From contig CAZFKZ010000003.1 of assembly GCA_964519035.1 (NCBI GenBank), positions 1 to 64,000 of the forward strand: DNA of 64,000 nt. The letters are read 5' to 3'. The translations under genes were made by a program, and so were the position numbers. This DNA comes from CAJJBL01 sp964519035 (GTDB lineage Bacteria > Pseudomonadota > Alphaproteobacteria > Puniceispirillales > Marisalimonadaceae). The notes under the pieces are model-generated. The model was not told the origin of the DNA. It saw nothing but the letters and a program-made list of their open reading frames with translations, and ran no database searches. Shown here in pieces: positions 8,492 through 18,604 of the stretch; within the stretch, counting starts at the first letter, position 1; every line of letters starts with the position of its first letter.

Positions 8492-9589
8492 TTAACTTGA
8501 GGTTCGTTGCGCTATTTTATTTTGTACAAAGTTAACTATATAATCTGCTACATTTTCATTTCTAATTATATGATCTGTAATACCATTTACATATATTTGA
8601 TGATTATTTTTACCACCGCCTGTTAAACCTATATCCGTTTCTTTAGCTTCACCTGGGCCATTAACTATACAACCAATAATTGAGACTGTTATAGAATCAG
8701 TTATATGTTGAAGTCTTTCTTCTACTTCTTGAACTGTTTTAATAACATCAAACTGCTGCCTAGCGCAGGAAGGACAAGAAATTACAGTGACTCCTCTTCT
8801 TCTTAAGCCTAGAGATTTTAAAATTTCATAACCAGCTCTTATTTCTTCAGCTGGTTCAGCTGATAATGAGACCCTAATAGTATCGCCAATTCCTGACCAT
8901 AATAAATTTCCTAGACCAATTGCTGATTTCACAGTTCCTGCTCTTAAACTACCTGCTTCAGTAATCCCAATATGAAGTGGGCAATCAACTGCTTCAGCTA
9001 ATTGTGTATATGCGGCAACAGCTAAAAATATATCTGAAGCCTTTACGCTTATTTTATACTCATTGAATCCATGATCTTCTAAAATTTTAATATGATTTAA
9101 AGCAGATTCTACAAGTGCTTCTGGAGTTGGCTCTCCATATTTTTCAAGTATTTTTTTTTCTAAGGAACCTGCGTTTACGCCTATTCTAATAGATGCATTA
9201 TTAATTTTTGCAGCATTAATTACTTCTTTAACTTTTTCTTCATTACCTATATTACCAGGGTTTATTCGCAAACAAGCAGCACCAGCATCTGCAGCTTCAA
9301 CAGCTCTAAGATAATGAAAATGGATATCTGCGATAATTGGGACTGGGGATAATTTAACTATTTCATAAAGAGCAAGAGTTGATTCTTTATCTGGACATGA
9401 AACTCTTACAATATCAGCGCCAGCTTCAACTGATTCTTCAATTTGATCTATCGTTGCCTTTACATCTGATGTAAGTGTATTAGTCATAGTTTGCACACTT
9501 ATAGGCGCATCTCCTCCCACAAAAATATTACCGACTTTTATTTTTCTTGATTTTCTTCGTACAATATCTCTATAGGGTCTTAGGCTCAT
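8492..9589 (-). CDS. ispG: 4-hydroxy-3-methylbut-2-enyl diphosphate synthase (IspG/GcpE)
   Basis: Iron-sulfur enzyme of the MEP isoprenoid pathway that reductively converts methylerythritol cyclodiphosphate to HMBPP. The TIM-barrel part begins with the typical VQTMTNTLTSDV motif. The C-terminal part holds the cluster cysteines in SCPSCAR and IGCIVNGPGEA, all three present. At 365 residues it is the compact bacterial form without the insert of plant enzymes. It lies 54 nt upstream of hisS and downstream of the rodZ-like gene, a common alphaproteobacterial order. ATG start. Confidence 0.96.
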   Translation of the reverse strand: MSLRPYRDIVRRKSRKIKVGNIFVGGDAPISVQTMTNTLTSDVKATIDQIEESVEAGADIVRVSCPDKESTLALYEIVKLSPVPIIADIHFHYLRAVEAADAGAACLRINPGNIGNEEKVKEVINAAKINNASIRIGVNAGSLEKKILEKYGEPTPEALVESALNHIKILEDHGFNEYKISVKASDIFLAVAAYTQLAEAVDCPLHIGITEAGSLRAGTVKSAIGLGNLLWSGIGDTIRVSLSAEPAEEIRAGYEILKSLGLRRRGVTVISCPSCARQQFDVIKTVQEVEERLQHITDSITVSIIGCIVNGPGEAKETDIGLTGGGKNNHQIYVNGITDHIIRNENVADYIVNFVQNKIAQRTSS

Positions 9590-9635
9590 TAGAATTTCCT
9601 AAAAGTTTATTGAATTATTATTCTTAAATAAAAGA

Positions 9636-10700
9636 TTAATTTATGATCAGTTTGTTTTGGAAAGCTTCAACTTTTAATGGACGAGCCTTTATTATTTCAC
9701 CAACTTTACCTAATGCAGGAACTAATGTATCACCGTGGGATAGTGATAATGCTCCTGCATTTCCAGTGTTAAAAGTTAATCCACTTTTATTTGGAACAAC
9801 GTAAGTCTCGCCAGGTCTCATTAATCTTGTCATCAAAGTATTCCCATTAATATCTTCAATTTCAACCCAACTATTACCTGTTGCTTTAAGAACCATTTCA
9901 GTACTTCTATCTCTTTCATTAGCTATGGCTGACATTTCATTAATTTTTTTATTAATTGTCTTAATTCCAATTTTTTTATCATTATTTATCTTTTTATTAT
10001 TAAATAAATTTTCTTCAGTTTTTTGAATTTCTTCAATCTTATCTTTGTCATAAATAGTTTGGCTTGATAAAATAGGAATTTCTTCTAAAATTTTTGTAGA
10101 ATTTTCTGTTAAGGAAATATTTCCAGTATCTTTTTTTTCTTCTATAATTATATAGTTATCAGTAAAATCTTGTTCTTTATTTTCTATCTCAGCTGTTTGA
10201 TTAAGTAAAACCTCAGGATTTTTACTCATTTCATTATAATACCAACCTGAATATACAATTATAGCAATAACGAATGATAGAACTGCACCAATTGGGAAAA
10301 AATTTTTACTCTCTAGTTTTGGTTTTAGAAATTTATATTCTTGTTTGTAGCTAACTAACGGGAGACTTGATTTGAATTCTTTAACTAAAAAATCCTCATC
10401 TAACCCTAGTAAACGTGCATATGATCTTACAAAACCTACTTTATAAGTTATTCCAGGCAAATCAATCTTATCACCATTTTCAAAGTCTTTGATTATTTTA
10501 ACTCTTACTTTAAGTATTTCACTAGCTTGTTTTTGAGTTAAAGTTTTTTCAACTCTTGCATCCATAAAAATTTTGCCAAGCTCAGATGTCTGTAAGTTAT
10601 CAAAAGCTTCGCTTATTATGTTAGAAACGGATGTGTCAGCTAACACGTTTTTATCAAACAAATCCTTTTCATTGTCTTTTTTCTTATTATCAGAATTCAT
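9636..10700 (-). CDS. RodZ-like helix-turn-helix membrane protein
   Basis: RodZ family proteins link the MreB cytoskeleton to the cell envelope and help set rod shape. The order of parts fits: a cytoplasmic HTH_25 domain (about residues 45-115; KQASEILKVRV and YKVGFVRSYARLLGLD are typical), one membrane segment (about 145-165), a low-complexity periplasmic linker rich in N, K, E and I, and a C-terminal DUF4115 domain (about 260-350; SWVEIEDINGNTL and the LMRPGETY turn). I place the start at the ATG at 10700 because GGAG sits 5 nt before it; the GTG at 10706 would abut that site. No mreB lies in this window, so the role is inferred from the family. Confidence 0.85.
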   Translation of the reverse strand: MNSDNKKKDNEKDLFDKNVLADTSVSNIISEAFDNLQTSELGKIFMDARVEKTLTQKQASEILKVRVKIIKDFENGDKIDLPGITYKVGFVRSYARLLGLDEDFLVKEFKSSLPLVSYKQEYKFLKPKLESKNFFPIGAVLSFVIAIIVYSGWYYNEMSKNPEVLLNQTAEIENKEQDFTDNYIIIEEKKDTGNISLTENSTKILEEIPILSSQTIYDKDKIEEIQKTEENLFNNKKINNDKKIGIKTINKKINEMSAIANERDRSTEMVLKATGNSWVEIEDINGNTLMTRLMRPGETYVVPNKSGLTFNTGNAGALSLSHGDTLVPALGKVGEIIKARPLKVEAFQNKLIIN

Positions 10701-10796
10701 GTGCACTCCATAAACACTTTTATTTTATATTGAGTTTAATCTTAAATCAAGAATTGATTTATTATCTTTATTTCAAGTTAAATTAGGACTAAAAAT

Positions 10797-12014
10797 TTAT
10801 TTATCTAAATTAAAAGCTGAATGAAGTGACCTCATCGCCAATTCATTGTAATCAGACGAGATAAGGACAGATATTTTAATTTCACTTGTTGAAATAACAT
10901 GAATATTAATCTGATTTTTAGCTAAAGTTTCAAACATAGTTTTAGCCATACCTGACTGTGTTTTCATAGCATTGCCTACCACTGAAATTTTAACAACATT
11001 AGTATCACTTGTGAAATTCAAAAAGCCTATATTCTTTTTAATTTTTTTAATAATTTGATTGGCTATAGCTAAATCAGTTTCAGGAATAGTGAAAGTAATG
11101 TCAGTTGATGATTTATCAATTGTTGAAGATTGTACAATCATGTCTACATTAACATTACTTTGAGCTAAAGCTCCAAAAATTTCAGCAGCCTGCCCAGGTT
11201 TATCAGGCACTCCAGAAAGTGTAATTTTAGCTTCATTAAGGCTATGCGCAATTCCACTTATTTCTGATTTTTCCATATTAAAACCTTCCTTTATAATCAT
11301 TGTTCCGGATAAATTATTGAAACTCGATAACACTCTCAAATTAACTGAATATTTCATAGCTAAAGCAACAGATCTTGTCTGAAGTACTTTAGCACCTTGA
11401 GAGGCTAGCTCTAGCATTTCCTCGTAAGTAATATAATCTAACTTTCTAGCATTTTTAACTATTCGAGGGTCAGTTGTATAAACTCCGTCAACATCAGTAA
11501 ATATATCACAACGATCCGCTGAGAATGCAGCAGCTATAGCAACTGCAGAAGTATCTGATCCACCTCTTCCTAATGTAGTGATCCTGTTATCACTTGAAAT
11601 CCCTTGAAATCCTGAAACCACTGCTACAAAACCATCATCTAGAGACTTTTTAATATTTTCTTGCTTAATTTCTTTAATAGTTGATTTACCATGAATATTG
11701 TCAGTAACTATTGGTATTTGCCATCCAAGCCACGAACGTGCTTTTATTCCAATAGATTTAAGAGATATTGATAATAAAGCTGCTGTAACCTGTTCACCCG
11801 AGGATAATACAGTGTCATATTCTGAAAATTCAAAATTTTCTGAGGCTTCATTTACCAGATTTACCATTTTATTAGTTACTCCAGACATAGCTGAAACGAC
11901 AACAATAACTTTATTTTTAGCATCAACTTCTTGCTTAATTCTTAAAGCAACGTCCTTAATTCTATTAACATCTGCAACTGAAGTACCACCAAATTTTAAT
12001 ACTAATAATTCCAA
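10797..12014 (-). CDS. lysC: Aspartate kinase
   Basis: Catalyses ATP-dependent phosphorylation of aspartate, the first step to lysine, threonine and methionine. The N-terminus has the kinase motif KFGGTSVA, later GRGGSDTSA and FTDVDGVYTTDPR. Two ACT domains (about 265-405) suggest feedback control by an end-product amino acid, with the region around ITLSGVPDKPGQAA as effector site. At 405 residues it matches the alpha/beta-type aspartokinases. The start is TTG at 12014 with AAGGA about 10 nt upstream; no ATG fits. It is divergent from ubiG, with only 61 nt between the two starts. Confidence 0.95.
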   Translation of the reverse strand: MELLVLKFGGTSVADVNRIKDVALRIKQEVDAKNKVIVVVSAMSGVTNKMVNLVNEASENFEFSEYDTVLSSGEQVTAALLSISLKSIGIKARSWLGWQIPIVTDNIHGKSTIKEIKQENIKKSLDDGFVAVVSGFQGISSDNRITTLGRGGSDTSAVAIAAAFSADRCDIFTDVDGVYTTDPRIVKNARKLDYITYEEMLELASQGAKVLQTRSVALAMKYSVNLRVLSSFNNLSGTMIIKEGFNMEKSEISGIAHSLNEAKITLSGVPDKPGQAAEIFGALAQSNVNVDMIVQSSTIDKSSTDITFTIPETDLAIANQIIKKIKKNIGFLNFTSDTNVVKISVVGNAMKTQSGMAKTMFETLAKNQINIHVISTSEIKISVLISSDYNELAMRSLHSAFNLDK

Positions 12015-12075
12015 ATTTCTGTTATCCTTTTAAAAAGTTTGAATATTAATTCAAATTGAAAATACAAGAAGTTAA

Positions 12076-12843
12076 ATGATCAATACAATAAATAAAAAAG
12101 AAATAGAACAGTTTTCTTCGTTAAGTAATAAGTGGTGGGATAAATCAGGACCATTTGCAGCATTGCATAAAATGTCGAACGCAAGAATAGAATTCATTTT
12201 AAGAAATTCATTGAGGTTAATTAAAACAAAAACTTCTGATATAAAACCACTTAATGGTTTAAAATGTTTAGATATTGGTTGTGGCGGGGGCATTTTATCA
12301 GAACCATTAAGTAGATTAGGTGCAATTGTTACAGGGATAGATGCTTCAGAAATGGCAATTAAATCTGCAATAAACCACTCAAAAAAAAGTCGACTTAATA
12401 TTGATTATAGATGTCTATCTTCCAGTGAATTAGTTAAGTCTAATTATTTAAGTCAGAAATTTGATATTATTGTTGCGTCTGAAGTAATTGAACATGTGGA
12501 TAACAGAAGTTTGTTTTTATCCGATATATCAAAACTTTCTAGATCAGGTGGATTAGTCATTTTTACTACAATAAATCAATCTATTTTAGGAGTGTTGCTT
12601 GGAAAAGTTTTTGCAGAGGATATATTGGATATAGTACCAAAAGGAACACATGATCCAAAAAAATTTATCTCCCCTATTCAACTCAAAAAAGAAGCTGAAA
12701 AGAATAAAATTATTTTAGATGATATTACTGGATTTGTCCCAACTTTCAGTTTTAAAAATTTATTAAATAGAGAATTTGGGGATTTTATTCTATCAACAAA
12801 TACACAAGTAAACTTCGGGATGGCAGGCATCAACCTTAATTAA
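12076..12843 (+). CDS. ubiG: Ubiquinone biosynthesis O-methyltransferase UbiG
   Basis: SAM-dependent enzyme carrying out both O-methylations in ubiquinone synthesis. The start region FSSLSNKWWDKSGPFAALHKMSNARI is the UbiG hallmark. The SAM site reads CLDIGCGGGILSEPLSRLG, followed by VIEHV and the family motif GTHDPKKFI. At 255 residues it is normal. Ubiquinone use agrees with the quinone-linked pyrD, heme A synthase and electron-transfer flavoprotein in the window. Divergent from lysC, convergent with the DUF1178 gene. Confidence 0.95.
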   Translation: MINTINKKEIEQFSSLSNKWWDKSGPFAALHKMSNARIEFILRNSLRLIKTKTSDIKPLNGLKCLDIGCGGGILSEPLSRLGAIVTGIDASEMAIKSAINHSKKSRLNIDYRCLSSSELVKSNYLSQKFDIIVASEVIEHVDNRSLFLSDISKLSRSGGLVIFTTINQSILGVLLGKVFAEDILDIVPKGTHDPKKFISPIQLKKEAEKNKIILDDITGFVPTFSFKNLLNREFGDFILSTNTQVNFGMAGINLN

Positions 12844-12853
12844 ATCAAGCAAT

Positions 12854-13336
12854 CTAATGATCATCTGGAACCCATGGAATATTTATAACATCAATACCTT
12901 CATCTTTTAATTCTTCAATTTCTACCTTTGATCCATGACCATATATTGATTTTTCTTCAATTTTTCCTTCTTTCATTTTGCGAGCTTCTTTTACAAAATT
13001 ATTTCCTACATATTCTGAATTTTTTTTAATTTCTTTTTTAATAGCCCTTAAAACGGAAGTTAAATCATTCTTATTATGTTTAAAATCAGATGTTGGAAGA
13101 ATATTTTTTTTATCTATATTTTTTTCATGTTCAAGTTTTTTTGATACATTTGTATTGACTGTTCTTAAAAATGGGGTTGTTAATAATTTTATAATATTGT
13201 CACTGCCACAAATAGGACATGTTACCAATCCTTTGGATTGTTGATATTCAAATGCTCCTATGTTTTGAAACCACGCATCAAATTCTTTTTTATTAGAACA
13301 ATTTAATGATTTACATTTAAGTGAATATTTAATCAT
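12854..13336 (-). CDS. DUF1178 family protein
   Basis: A 160-residue protein of the alphaproteobacterial DUF1178 family, function unknown. It starts with a zinc-ribbon-like region: C8 and C13 (LKCKSLNCSNKKEFDAWF), then CPICGSDNI at about residues 40-48. The rest is charged and helical, ending in the conserved IPWVPDDH. In many alphaproteobacteria this gene follows grxC and a nitrilase gene; here it has been separated from them and sits between ubiG and secA. It lies 7 nt beyond the secA stop on the same strand, so it may be cotranscribed with secA. Confidence 0.85.
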   Translation of the reverse strand: MIKYSLKCKSLNCSNKKEFDAWFQNIGAFEYQQSKGLVTCPICGSDNIIKLLTTPFLRTVNTNVSKKLEHEKNIDKKNILPTSDFKHNKNDLTSVLRAIKKEIKKNSEYVGNNFVKEARKMKEGKIEEKSIYGHGSKVEIEELKDEGIDVINIPWVPDDH

Positions 13337-13343
13337 TTATCTT

Positions 13344-15938
13344 TTAAAGTTTACCATGACAATGTTTGTATTTAATGCCTGAACCACAAGGACATAAAGC
13401 ATTTCTAGGGATTTTGGATTGGTTACTGATTTGTGAAGATTCACTTTGTTCACTTGTGGATTCAACTTCTTGATTTATTTCAATATTTGATAAAACTGAA
13501 GTAATAGTTTTTCTTAATTTATCAAGCATTTCTTCAAATAGCTCAAAGGCCTCCCTTTTATACTCATTGAGCGGATCTTTTTGTGCATAAGCCCTTAAAC
13601 CAATTGATTGTCTCATTTGATCTAACATTAACAAATGATCTTTCCAACCTTGATCAAGAACTTGAAGCAATAGACTTTTCTCAGCTTGCCTAAAAACATT
13701 TACACCAATTTTGACAGCTCTTTCAGCCATATATTTATCCGATAAGTCAGTTAAGCGATGAGTAATTTCTTTTTCAATTATACCATCTTCATTAACCCAA
13801 TTTTTAATTGGCAAATCAAGTGCAAGAACGTTTTTTACATTCTCGTACAACCCATCTGAATCCCATTGATCATAATAACTCTGATGTGGAATAAACTGCA
13901 TTACTATATTTTCAATAACTTCGTGACGCATATCTATTATCATTTCGCTTATATTTTCTGATCTCATTATTTCTTTTCTTTGATCAAAAATAACTTTTCT
14001 TTGATCATTCATTACATCATCGAACTTTAGAAGTTGTTTTCTTATCTCAAAATTATGGGCTTCAACCTTACCTTGAGCTTTTTCTACCGCCTTGTTTATC
14101 CATGGATGAACAATTGCCTCTCCTTTTTCTAATCCAAGCTTACTTAACATTGATTCTAAACGATCGGAACCAAAGATTCTCATCAAATCATCTTGCAAAG
14201 ATAGTAGAAACTTTGAACTTCCCGGATCACCCTGTCTACCGGTTCTTCCTCTTAACTGATTATCAATTCTTCTACTTTCATGGCGTTCGGTTCCAATAAC
14301 GTACAAACCACCTGAAGATAAGGCTGAATTTCTTTTTTCTTCAATTTCAATTTTTAAATCATTTAATTGTTTTTCAAAACTCTTAGATGATGAATCAATC
14401 TCTTTAAATTGTCTGATTTCTAAATTGCCACCTAGTTGAATATCAGTCCCTCTTCCAGCCATATTAGTGGCGATTGTGACGGCACCTGGCAAACCTGCAT
14501 ATCCAATTATTTGGGCTTCTTGTTCATGAAACTTTGCATTTAACACTTCATGTTTAATATTCTTTTGATTCAATAATTTTGATAAAACTTCTGACTTTTC
14601 TATAGAAACAGTTCCTACTAGAACTGGCTGTCCATTTTTTTTACAACTTTCTATCAAATTAACAACAGCTTCATCCCTTTCTTGATTAGTTTTATAAATT
14701 TCATCATTGCTATCAATTCTAGAGATTTTTACATTTGTTGGAATATCTAATACCTCTAAATTATATATTTCTGAGAACTCTCCTTCTTCTGTTAGAGCAG
14801 TTCCTGTCATTCCTGATAATTTAGGGTACATTCTAAAATAATTTTGGAAGGTGACACTAGCTAATGTTTGATTTTCGGGCTGAACAGTAACATTTTCTTT
14901 TGCTTCTATTGCTTGATGCTGACCTTCTCCAAATCTTCGACCTTCCATTGCTCTTCCGGTAAACTCGTCAATTATAATAATATTATCATTTCTAACCATA
15001 TAATGAATGTTCTTTTTAAATAACATGTGGGCTCTAAGCGCTTGATTAATATGATGTAAAAGAGAGATATTTTTTACATCATAAAGACTACCTTCTTCGA
15101 TTAAATTTGCATTTTTAAGAGCTTCTTCAATATTTTCAATCCCTTGGTCTGTTAGGTTACAAGTTCGTTGTTTTTCATCTAATTCATAATCTTCAACAAC
15201 TAGGGAAGGGATAAACACATCTATAGATTTATACAATTCAGATGAGGCTTCTGATTGACCTGAAATTACAAGCGGCGTCCTTGCCTCATCAATTAAAATA
15301 GAATCTACCTCATCAACAATAGCAAAATTAAATGGTCTTTGTACCATTTGATCTAAGCCAAATTTCATATTGTCTCGTAAATAGTCGAAGCCAAATTCAT
15401 TGTTTGTTCCATAAGTAATGTCTGCTTTATAAGCAACTCTCCTCTCATCGTCATCAAGTTCAGAAACTATGCAACCTACGGACATTCCTAAAAATTCATA
15501 AACTTGCCCCATCCATTCAGAGTCTCTTTTTGCAAGATAGTCGTTGACTGTAACAACATGAGCCCCTTTACCTTCAAGGGCATTCAAATAACAGGCCAAA
15601 GTAGCAACCAAAGTCTTTCCTTCACCAGTTTTCATCTCAGCTATTTTGCCACGATGTAGAACAATACCCCCTATTAACTGAACATCAAAATGCCTTTGAT
15701 TTAACGTTCTTTTTGCTGCTTCCCTAACAATTGCAAAAGCCTCTGGAAGTATATTTTCTAAACTCTCCCCTTTAGATAACCTCCCTCTAAACTCAGTAGT
15801 TTTTAATTTTAAATCTTTATCATTTAATGTTAAGAATTTACTTTCAAGTTTGTTTATTTTATCAACAATAGGTTTAAACTTTGCAATTTCCCTATCGTTT
15901 GATGACCCAAAGAATTTTGACGTTATTTTACTGAACAT
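13344..15938 (-). CDS. secA: Preprotein translocase ATPase SecA
   Basis: Motor that drives unfolded preproteins through SecYEG. Seen in order: Walker A region MKTGEGKTLVA, DEVDSILIDEARTPL (DEAD-like box), the preprotein-binding domain, TNMAGRGTDI in the second nucleotide-binding fold, and LRGRTGRQGD. A C-terminal zinc-binding tail CPCGSGIKYKHCHG (SecB/ribosome contact) is complete. I choose ATG at 15938 (864 residues): GGAG lies 7 nt before it, whereas the TTG at 15959 has no good ribosome site. Divergent from the parvulin gene, which acts on exported proteins. Confidence 0.96.
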   Translation of the reverse strand: MFSKITSKFFGSSNDREIAKFKPIVDKINKLESKFLTLNDKDLKLKTTEFRGRLSKGESLENILPEAFAIVREAAKRTLNQRHFDVQLIGGIVLHRGKIAEMKTGEGKTLVATLACYLNALEGKGAHVVTVNDYLAKRDSEWMGQVYEFLGMSVGCIVSELDDDERRVAYKADITYGTNNEFGFDYLRDNMKFGLDQMVQRPFNFAIVDEVDSILIDEARTPLVISGQSEASSELYKSIDVFIPSLVVEDYELDEKQRTCNLTDQGIENIEEALKNANLIEEGSLYDVKNISLLHHINQALRAHMLFKKNIHYMVRNDNIIIIDEFTGRAMEGRRFGEGQHQAIEAKENVTVQPENQTLASVTFQNYFRMYPKLSGMTGTALTEEGEFSEIYNLEVLDIPTNVKISRIDSNDEIYKTNQERDEAVVNLIESCKKNGQPVLVGTVSIEKSEVLSKLLNQKNIKHEVLNAKFHEQEAQIIGYAGLPGAVTIATNMAGRGTDIQLGGNLEIRQFKEIDSSSKSFEKQLNDLKIEIEEKRNSALSSGGLYVIGTERHESRRIDNQLRGRTGRQGDPGSSKFLLSLQDDLMRIFGSDRLESMLSKLGLEKGEAIVHPWINKAVEKAQGKVEAHNFEIRKQLLKFDDVMNDQRKVIFDQRKEIMRSENISEMIIDMRHEVIENIVMQFIPHQSYYDQWDSDGLYENVKNVLALDLPIKNWVNEDGIIEKEITHRLTDLSDKYMAERAVKIGVNVFRQAEKSLLLQVLDQGWKDHLLMLDQMRQSIGLRAYAQKDPLNEYKREAFELFEEMLDKLRKTITSVLSNIEINQEVESTSEQSESSQISNQSKIPRNALCPCGSGIKYKHCHGKL

Positions 15939-16071
15939 TCTAGAACTCCAACTTTTCAAGAATAATTATTCTACATATCCCATAAAGAATATAAATAAAA
16001 ATCATGATTTCTTGTATAGCATATAAAAACCGTGTAAATTTATAAGAAACTTATAATTGGAATACAACTAA

Positions 16072-16911
16072 ATGTCTTGTTTTAAAAAAAAATTTATTAC
16101 GTTCAATTTTATATTCATCTTATTTCTTAATAGTGCTTTTGCACAAGATCCTGAAACTATAATTGCAGCAAAAGTTAATGATCACATTATTTCTGCTAAA
16201 GATGTTCTTATAACTCTGGAACGTTTGCCAAAAGAAATAAAAGAACAGCCTCTTCCTAAAATTTACCCTGACATAGTTAACGAACTTATAAATCAACATT
16301 TAATTGCCCAACGGGCTTATAAAGATAAATTTGATCAAAATAAAGAAGTGCTTTCTCAAATAAAAAAAAGTAAAGAAAGTATTATGGCAAAATATTGGCT
16401 AAAAAATTATATTGATAGTCAGTTAACTGAAAACAACATTAAAAAAGTTTATAAAAATTATTTGAAATCCTTTAAATCTACTAAGGAATATAATGCAAGT
16501 CATATATTAGTAAAAGAAAAAAATGATGCTAAAAATATTATAAAAAAATTAAATAATAAAAATAATTTTTCTGAATTAGCAAATAAGTTTTCTATAGGTC
16601 CTTCAGGTAAAGATGGGGGAGAGCTAGGTTGGTTCAGTTCTGGTAAAATGGTTCCAGAGTTTGAAAAAGCTACAATTAATCTTAATGTAGGAGAATTTAC
16701 CCAAAATCCTGTAAAAACACAATTTGGTTTTCACATAATTAAATTGAATGGTTCAAGAATATCCAAACCTAAAAAACAAAATCAAATGGAAAATTCTATT
16801 AAAAAAATGATAAAAAGGAAAGTCTTGAAAAGTTTAGAAAAAGAGTTAAAAAAAGATCAAAAAATAATAATAAATAAGTTTGAGGATGTTGCTAAAAAAG
16901 TTAATAGGTAG
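16072..16911 (+). CDS. Parvulin-type peptidyl-prolyl isomerase, exported
   Basis: Periplasmic PPIase/chaperone of the PpiC/SurA/PrsA type. The 279 residues begin with a signal peptide (hydrophobic 8-24, likely cut after NSAFA). Next comes an N-terminal chaperone-like helical region, then a single parvulin domain (about 140-235) with YNASHILV, GPSGKDGGELGWFSSG and QFGFHIIKL. A lysine-rich tail follows. It is divergent from secA, which supplies its likely clients. In other alphaproteobacteria a similar gene sits between secA and argJ, as here. Whether it is lipid-anchored or soluble cannot be told; no lipobox is seen. Confidence 0.9.
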   Translation: MSCFKKKFITFNFIFILFLNSAFAQDPETIIAAKVNDHIISAKDVLITLERLPKEIKEQPLPKIYPDIVNELINQHLIAQRAYKDKFDQNKEVLSQIKKSKESIMAKYWLKNYIDSQLTENNIKKVYKNYLKSFKSTKEYNASHILVKEKNDAKNIIKKLNNKNNFSELANKFSIGPSGKDGGELGWFSSGKMVPEFEKATINLNVGEFTQNPVKTQFGFHIIKLNGSRISKPKKQNQMENSIKKMIKRKVLKSLEKELKKDQKIIINKFEDVAKKVNR

Positions 16912-16930
16912 TCTTTTGAAGATAAATAAT

Positions 16931-18169
16931 ATGAAAAAAAAAATAGATTTATATAATGAAAAACAATTTTCATCTAACTTAAGTGATATCAAATTATCAA
17001 CTATATTTTCAGGTATAAAACAACCCTTTCAAAATAAAGATGATCTCCTTTTAATTGAATTCGATAATAATGCTTCTATTGCTGGCATTTTTACTAGATC
17101 ACTAACAGCCAGCGCTCCTGTTTTACGTAGTAAAGATAATATACAATTATCAAAAAACCCTTCTGTAAGAGCTATTGTAGTTAACTCTGGAAATGCAAAT
17201 GCTTTTACAGGTCAATTAGGAGACTTAACTGTAGAAGTTGTAACTAATTATGTTTCTAAAAAACTTAATTGTAAACCTTATCAGATTTACACAGCTTCTA
17301 CTGGAGTTATTGGTGAAACCTTAGATCCTAACTTAATAGTTAATGGGCTGAAAAACATGTCATCTCACAACAAAGCAGATTGGGTAAAAGCTGCCGATAC
17401 AATTAGAACAACAGACACTTTTTCAAAAGTTTCATCACAAAGATGCTACATTGATAACCAGGAAATTGATATTATAGGAATTGCGAAAGGTTCAGGGATG
17501 ATTGCACCTAATATGGCTACTATGTTAGGCTTTGTTTTTACAAATGCAAATATTGAAACTAATATTCTTCAACAAATACTTAAAGAAACAAATGAAAAAA
17601 GTTTTAATTCAATTACAGTAGATAGTGATACTTCAACAAGTGATACGGTTTTATTTACGTCAACAAGAAAGGCAAAACATAGTAAAATTGTAAATTATTT
17701 TGACAAACGACTAAATATTTTCAAAAAAAGTCTGTATAGTGTAATGCTTGATTTAGCAAAACTGATTGTCAAGGATGGAGAAGGAGCTTCAAAGTTTATA
17801 ACAATTAACATTAGTGGAGCTAGCTCTAAACAAGCAGCAAAAAAAATTGGTTTTTCTATTGCAAACTCACCTCTGGTGAAAACAGCAATTGCTGGAGAAG
17901 ATGCAAATTGGGGAAGAATTATAATGGCTATTGGGAAATCTGGACAACGTGCAAATAGAGATAAGATTAAAATTTATATAGGTAACGAACTTGTTACAGA
18001 AAACGGAATGAAAGCAAAAACATATTCAGAATTAAAAGCTACAGAACATCTTAAAGGAAAAGAAATAGTTATATCAGTCGATGTAGGAACTGGAAAATCT
18101 AAAGCAACTATTTATACCTGTGACTTAACACATGAATACATTGATATAAATGCAGATTATAGATCCTAA
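16931..18169 (+). CDS. argJ: Bifunctional ornithine acetyltransferase / N-acetylglutamate synthase
   Basis: ArgJ recycles the acetyl group in arginine synthesis, moving it from N-acetylornithine to glutamate. The protein self-cleaves between Ala and Thr in the motif MATMLGF, which is present (KGSGMIAPNMATML). Other conserved parts are VVNSGNANAFTG, ASTGVIGE and GEDANWGRI. I place the start at the ATG at 16931 (412 residues); an upstream in-frame ATG at 16880 lies inside the parvulin gene and adds residues not typical of the family. argH is found elsewhere in the window. mutT overlaps its 3' end by 20 nt. Confidence 0.94.
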   Translation: MKKKIDLYNEKQFSSNLSDIKLSTIFSGIKQPFQNKDDLLLIEFDNNASIAGIFTRSLTASAPVLRSKDNIQLSKNPSVRAIVVNSGNANAFTGQLGDLTVEVVTNYVSKKLNCKPYQIYTASTGVIGETLDPNLIVNGLKNMSSHNKADWVKAADTIRTTDTFSKVSSQRCYIDNQEIDIIGIAKGSGMIAPNMATMLGFVFTNANIETNILQQILKETNEKSFNSITVDSDTSTSDTVLFTSTRKAKHSKIVNYFDKRLNIFKKSLYSVMLDLAKLIVKDGEGASKFITINISGASSKQAAKKIGFSIANSPLVKTAIAGEDANWGRIIMAIGKSGQRANRDKIKIYIGNELVTENGMKAKTYSELKATEHLKGKEIVISVDVGTGKSKATIYTCDLTHEYIDINADYRS

Positions 18170-18572
18170 ACAATTGATTATTGTGGCTTCTGTTGCACTT
18201 ATAAATAGTGATAATCAAATATTAATTGCACAACGACCTAAGGAAAAACATTTATCCGGTTTATGGGAATTTCCAGGTGGTAAAGTTGAAAAAAACGAAA
18301 GTCCTGAGAATACTCTCATAAGAGAACTAAAAGAAGAACTTAATGTAAATATAAACCAAAAATGTGTTGCGCCCCTTACTTTTTCTGAATTTGATTATAA
18401 AGAATTCAACTTATTATTACTCTTATATGTATGTAGAAGATGGGATGGAGATCCTGAATCAATGGAAAACAATCCTATAAAATGGGTTAAATCAAATAAA
18501 TTAAGAGAATATAAAATGCCTCCAGCAGATGATTCATTGATATATTGTTTACAAGATTTATTATTATACTAA
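18150..18572 (+). CDS. mutT: 8-oxo-dGTP diphosphatase MutT (Nudix)
   Basis: Removes oxidised guanine nucleotides from the pool to prevent A:T to C:G mutations. The Nudix box is intact: GGKVEKNESPENTLIRELKEE matches Gx5Ex7REUxEE. The N-terminal strand VALINSDNQILIAQRP and LWEFPGGK are typical of MutT. 140 residues, normal length. It starts with ATG inside the argJ 3' end (20-nt overlap), indicating coupled translation; a TTG at 18174 just after the argJ stop is an alternative start. Next gene grxC is 32 nt on. Confidence 0.92.
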   Translation: MQIIDPKQLIIVASVALINSDNQILIAQRPKEKHLSGLWEFPGGKVEKNESPENTLIRELKEELNVNINQKCVAPLTFSEFDYKEFNLLLLLYVCRRWDGDPESMENNPIKWVKSNKLREYKMPPADDSLIYCLQDLLLY

Positions 18573-18604
18573 AAAATAGCTGACTATAACTTAAAGGACT
18601 GATT

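Noticed and set aside
10743..10761. 8-bp hairpin between lysC and the rodZ-like gene
   Set aside because: Wholly AT-rich stem except two C-G pairs, no T-run after it on the minus strand; likely chance in such AT-rich DNA.
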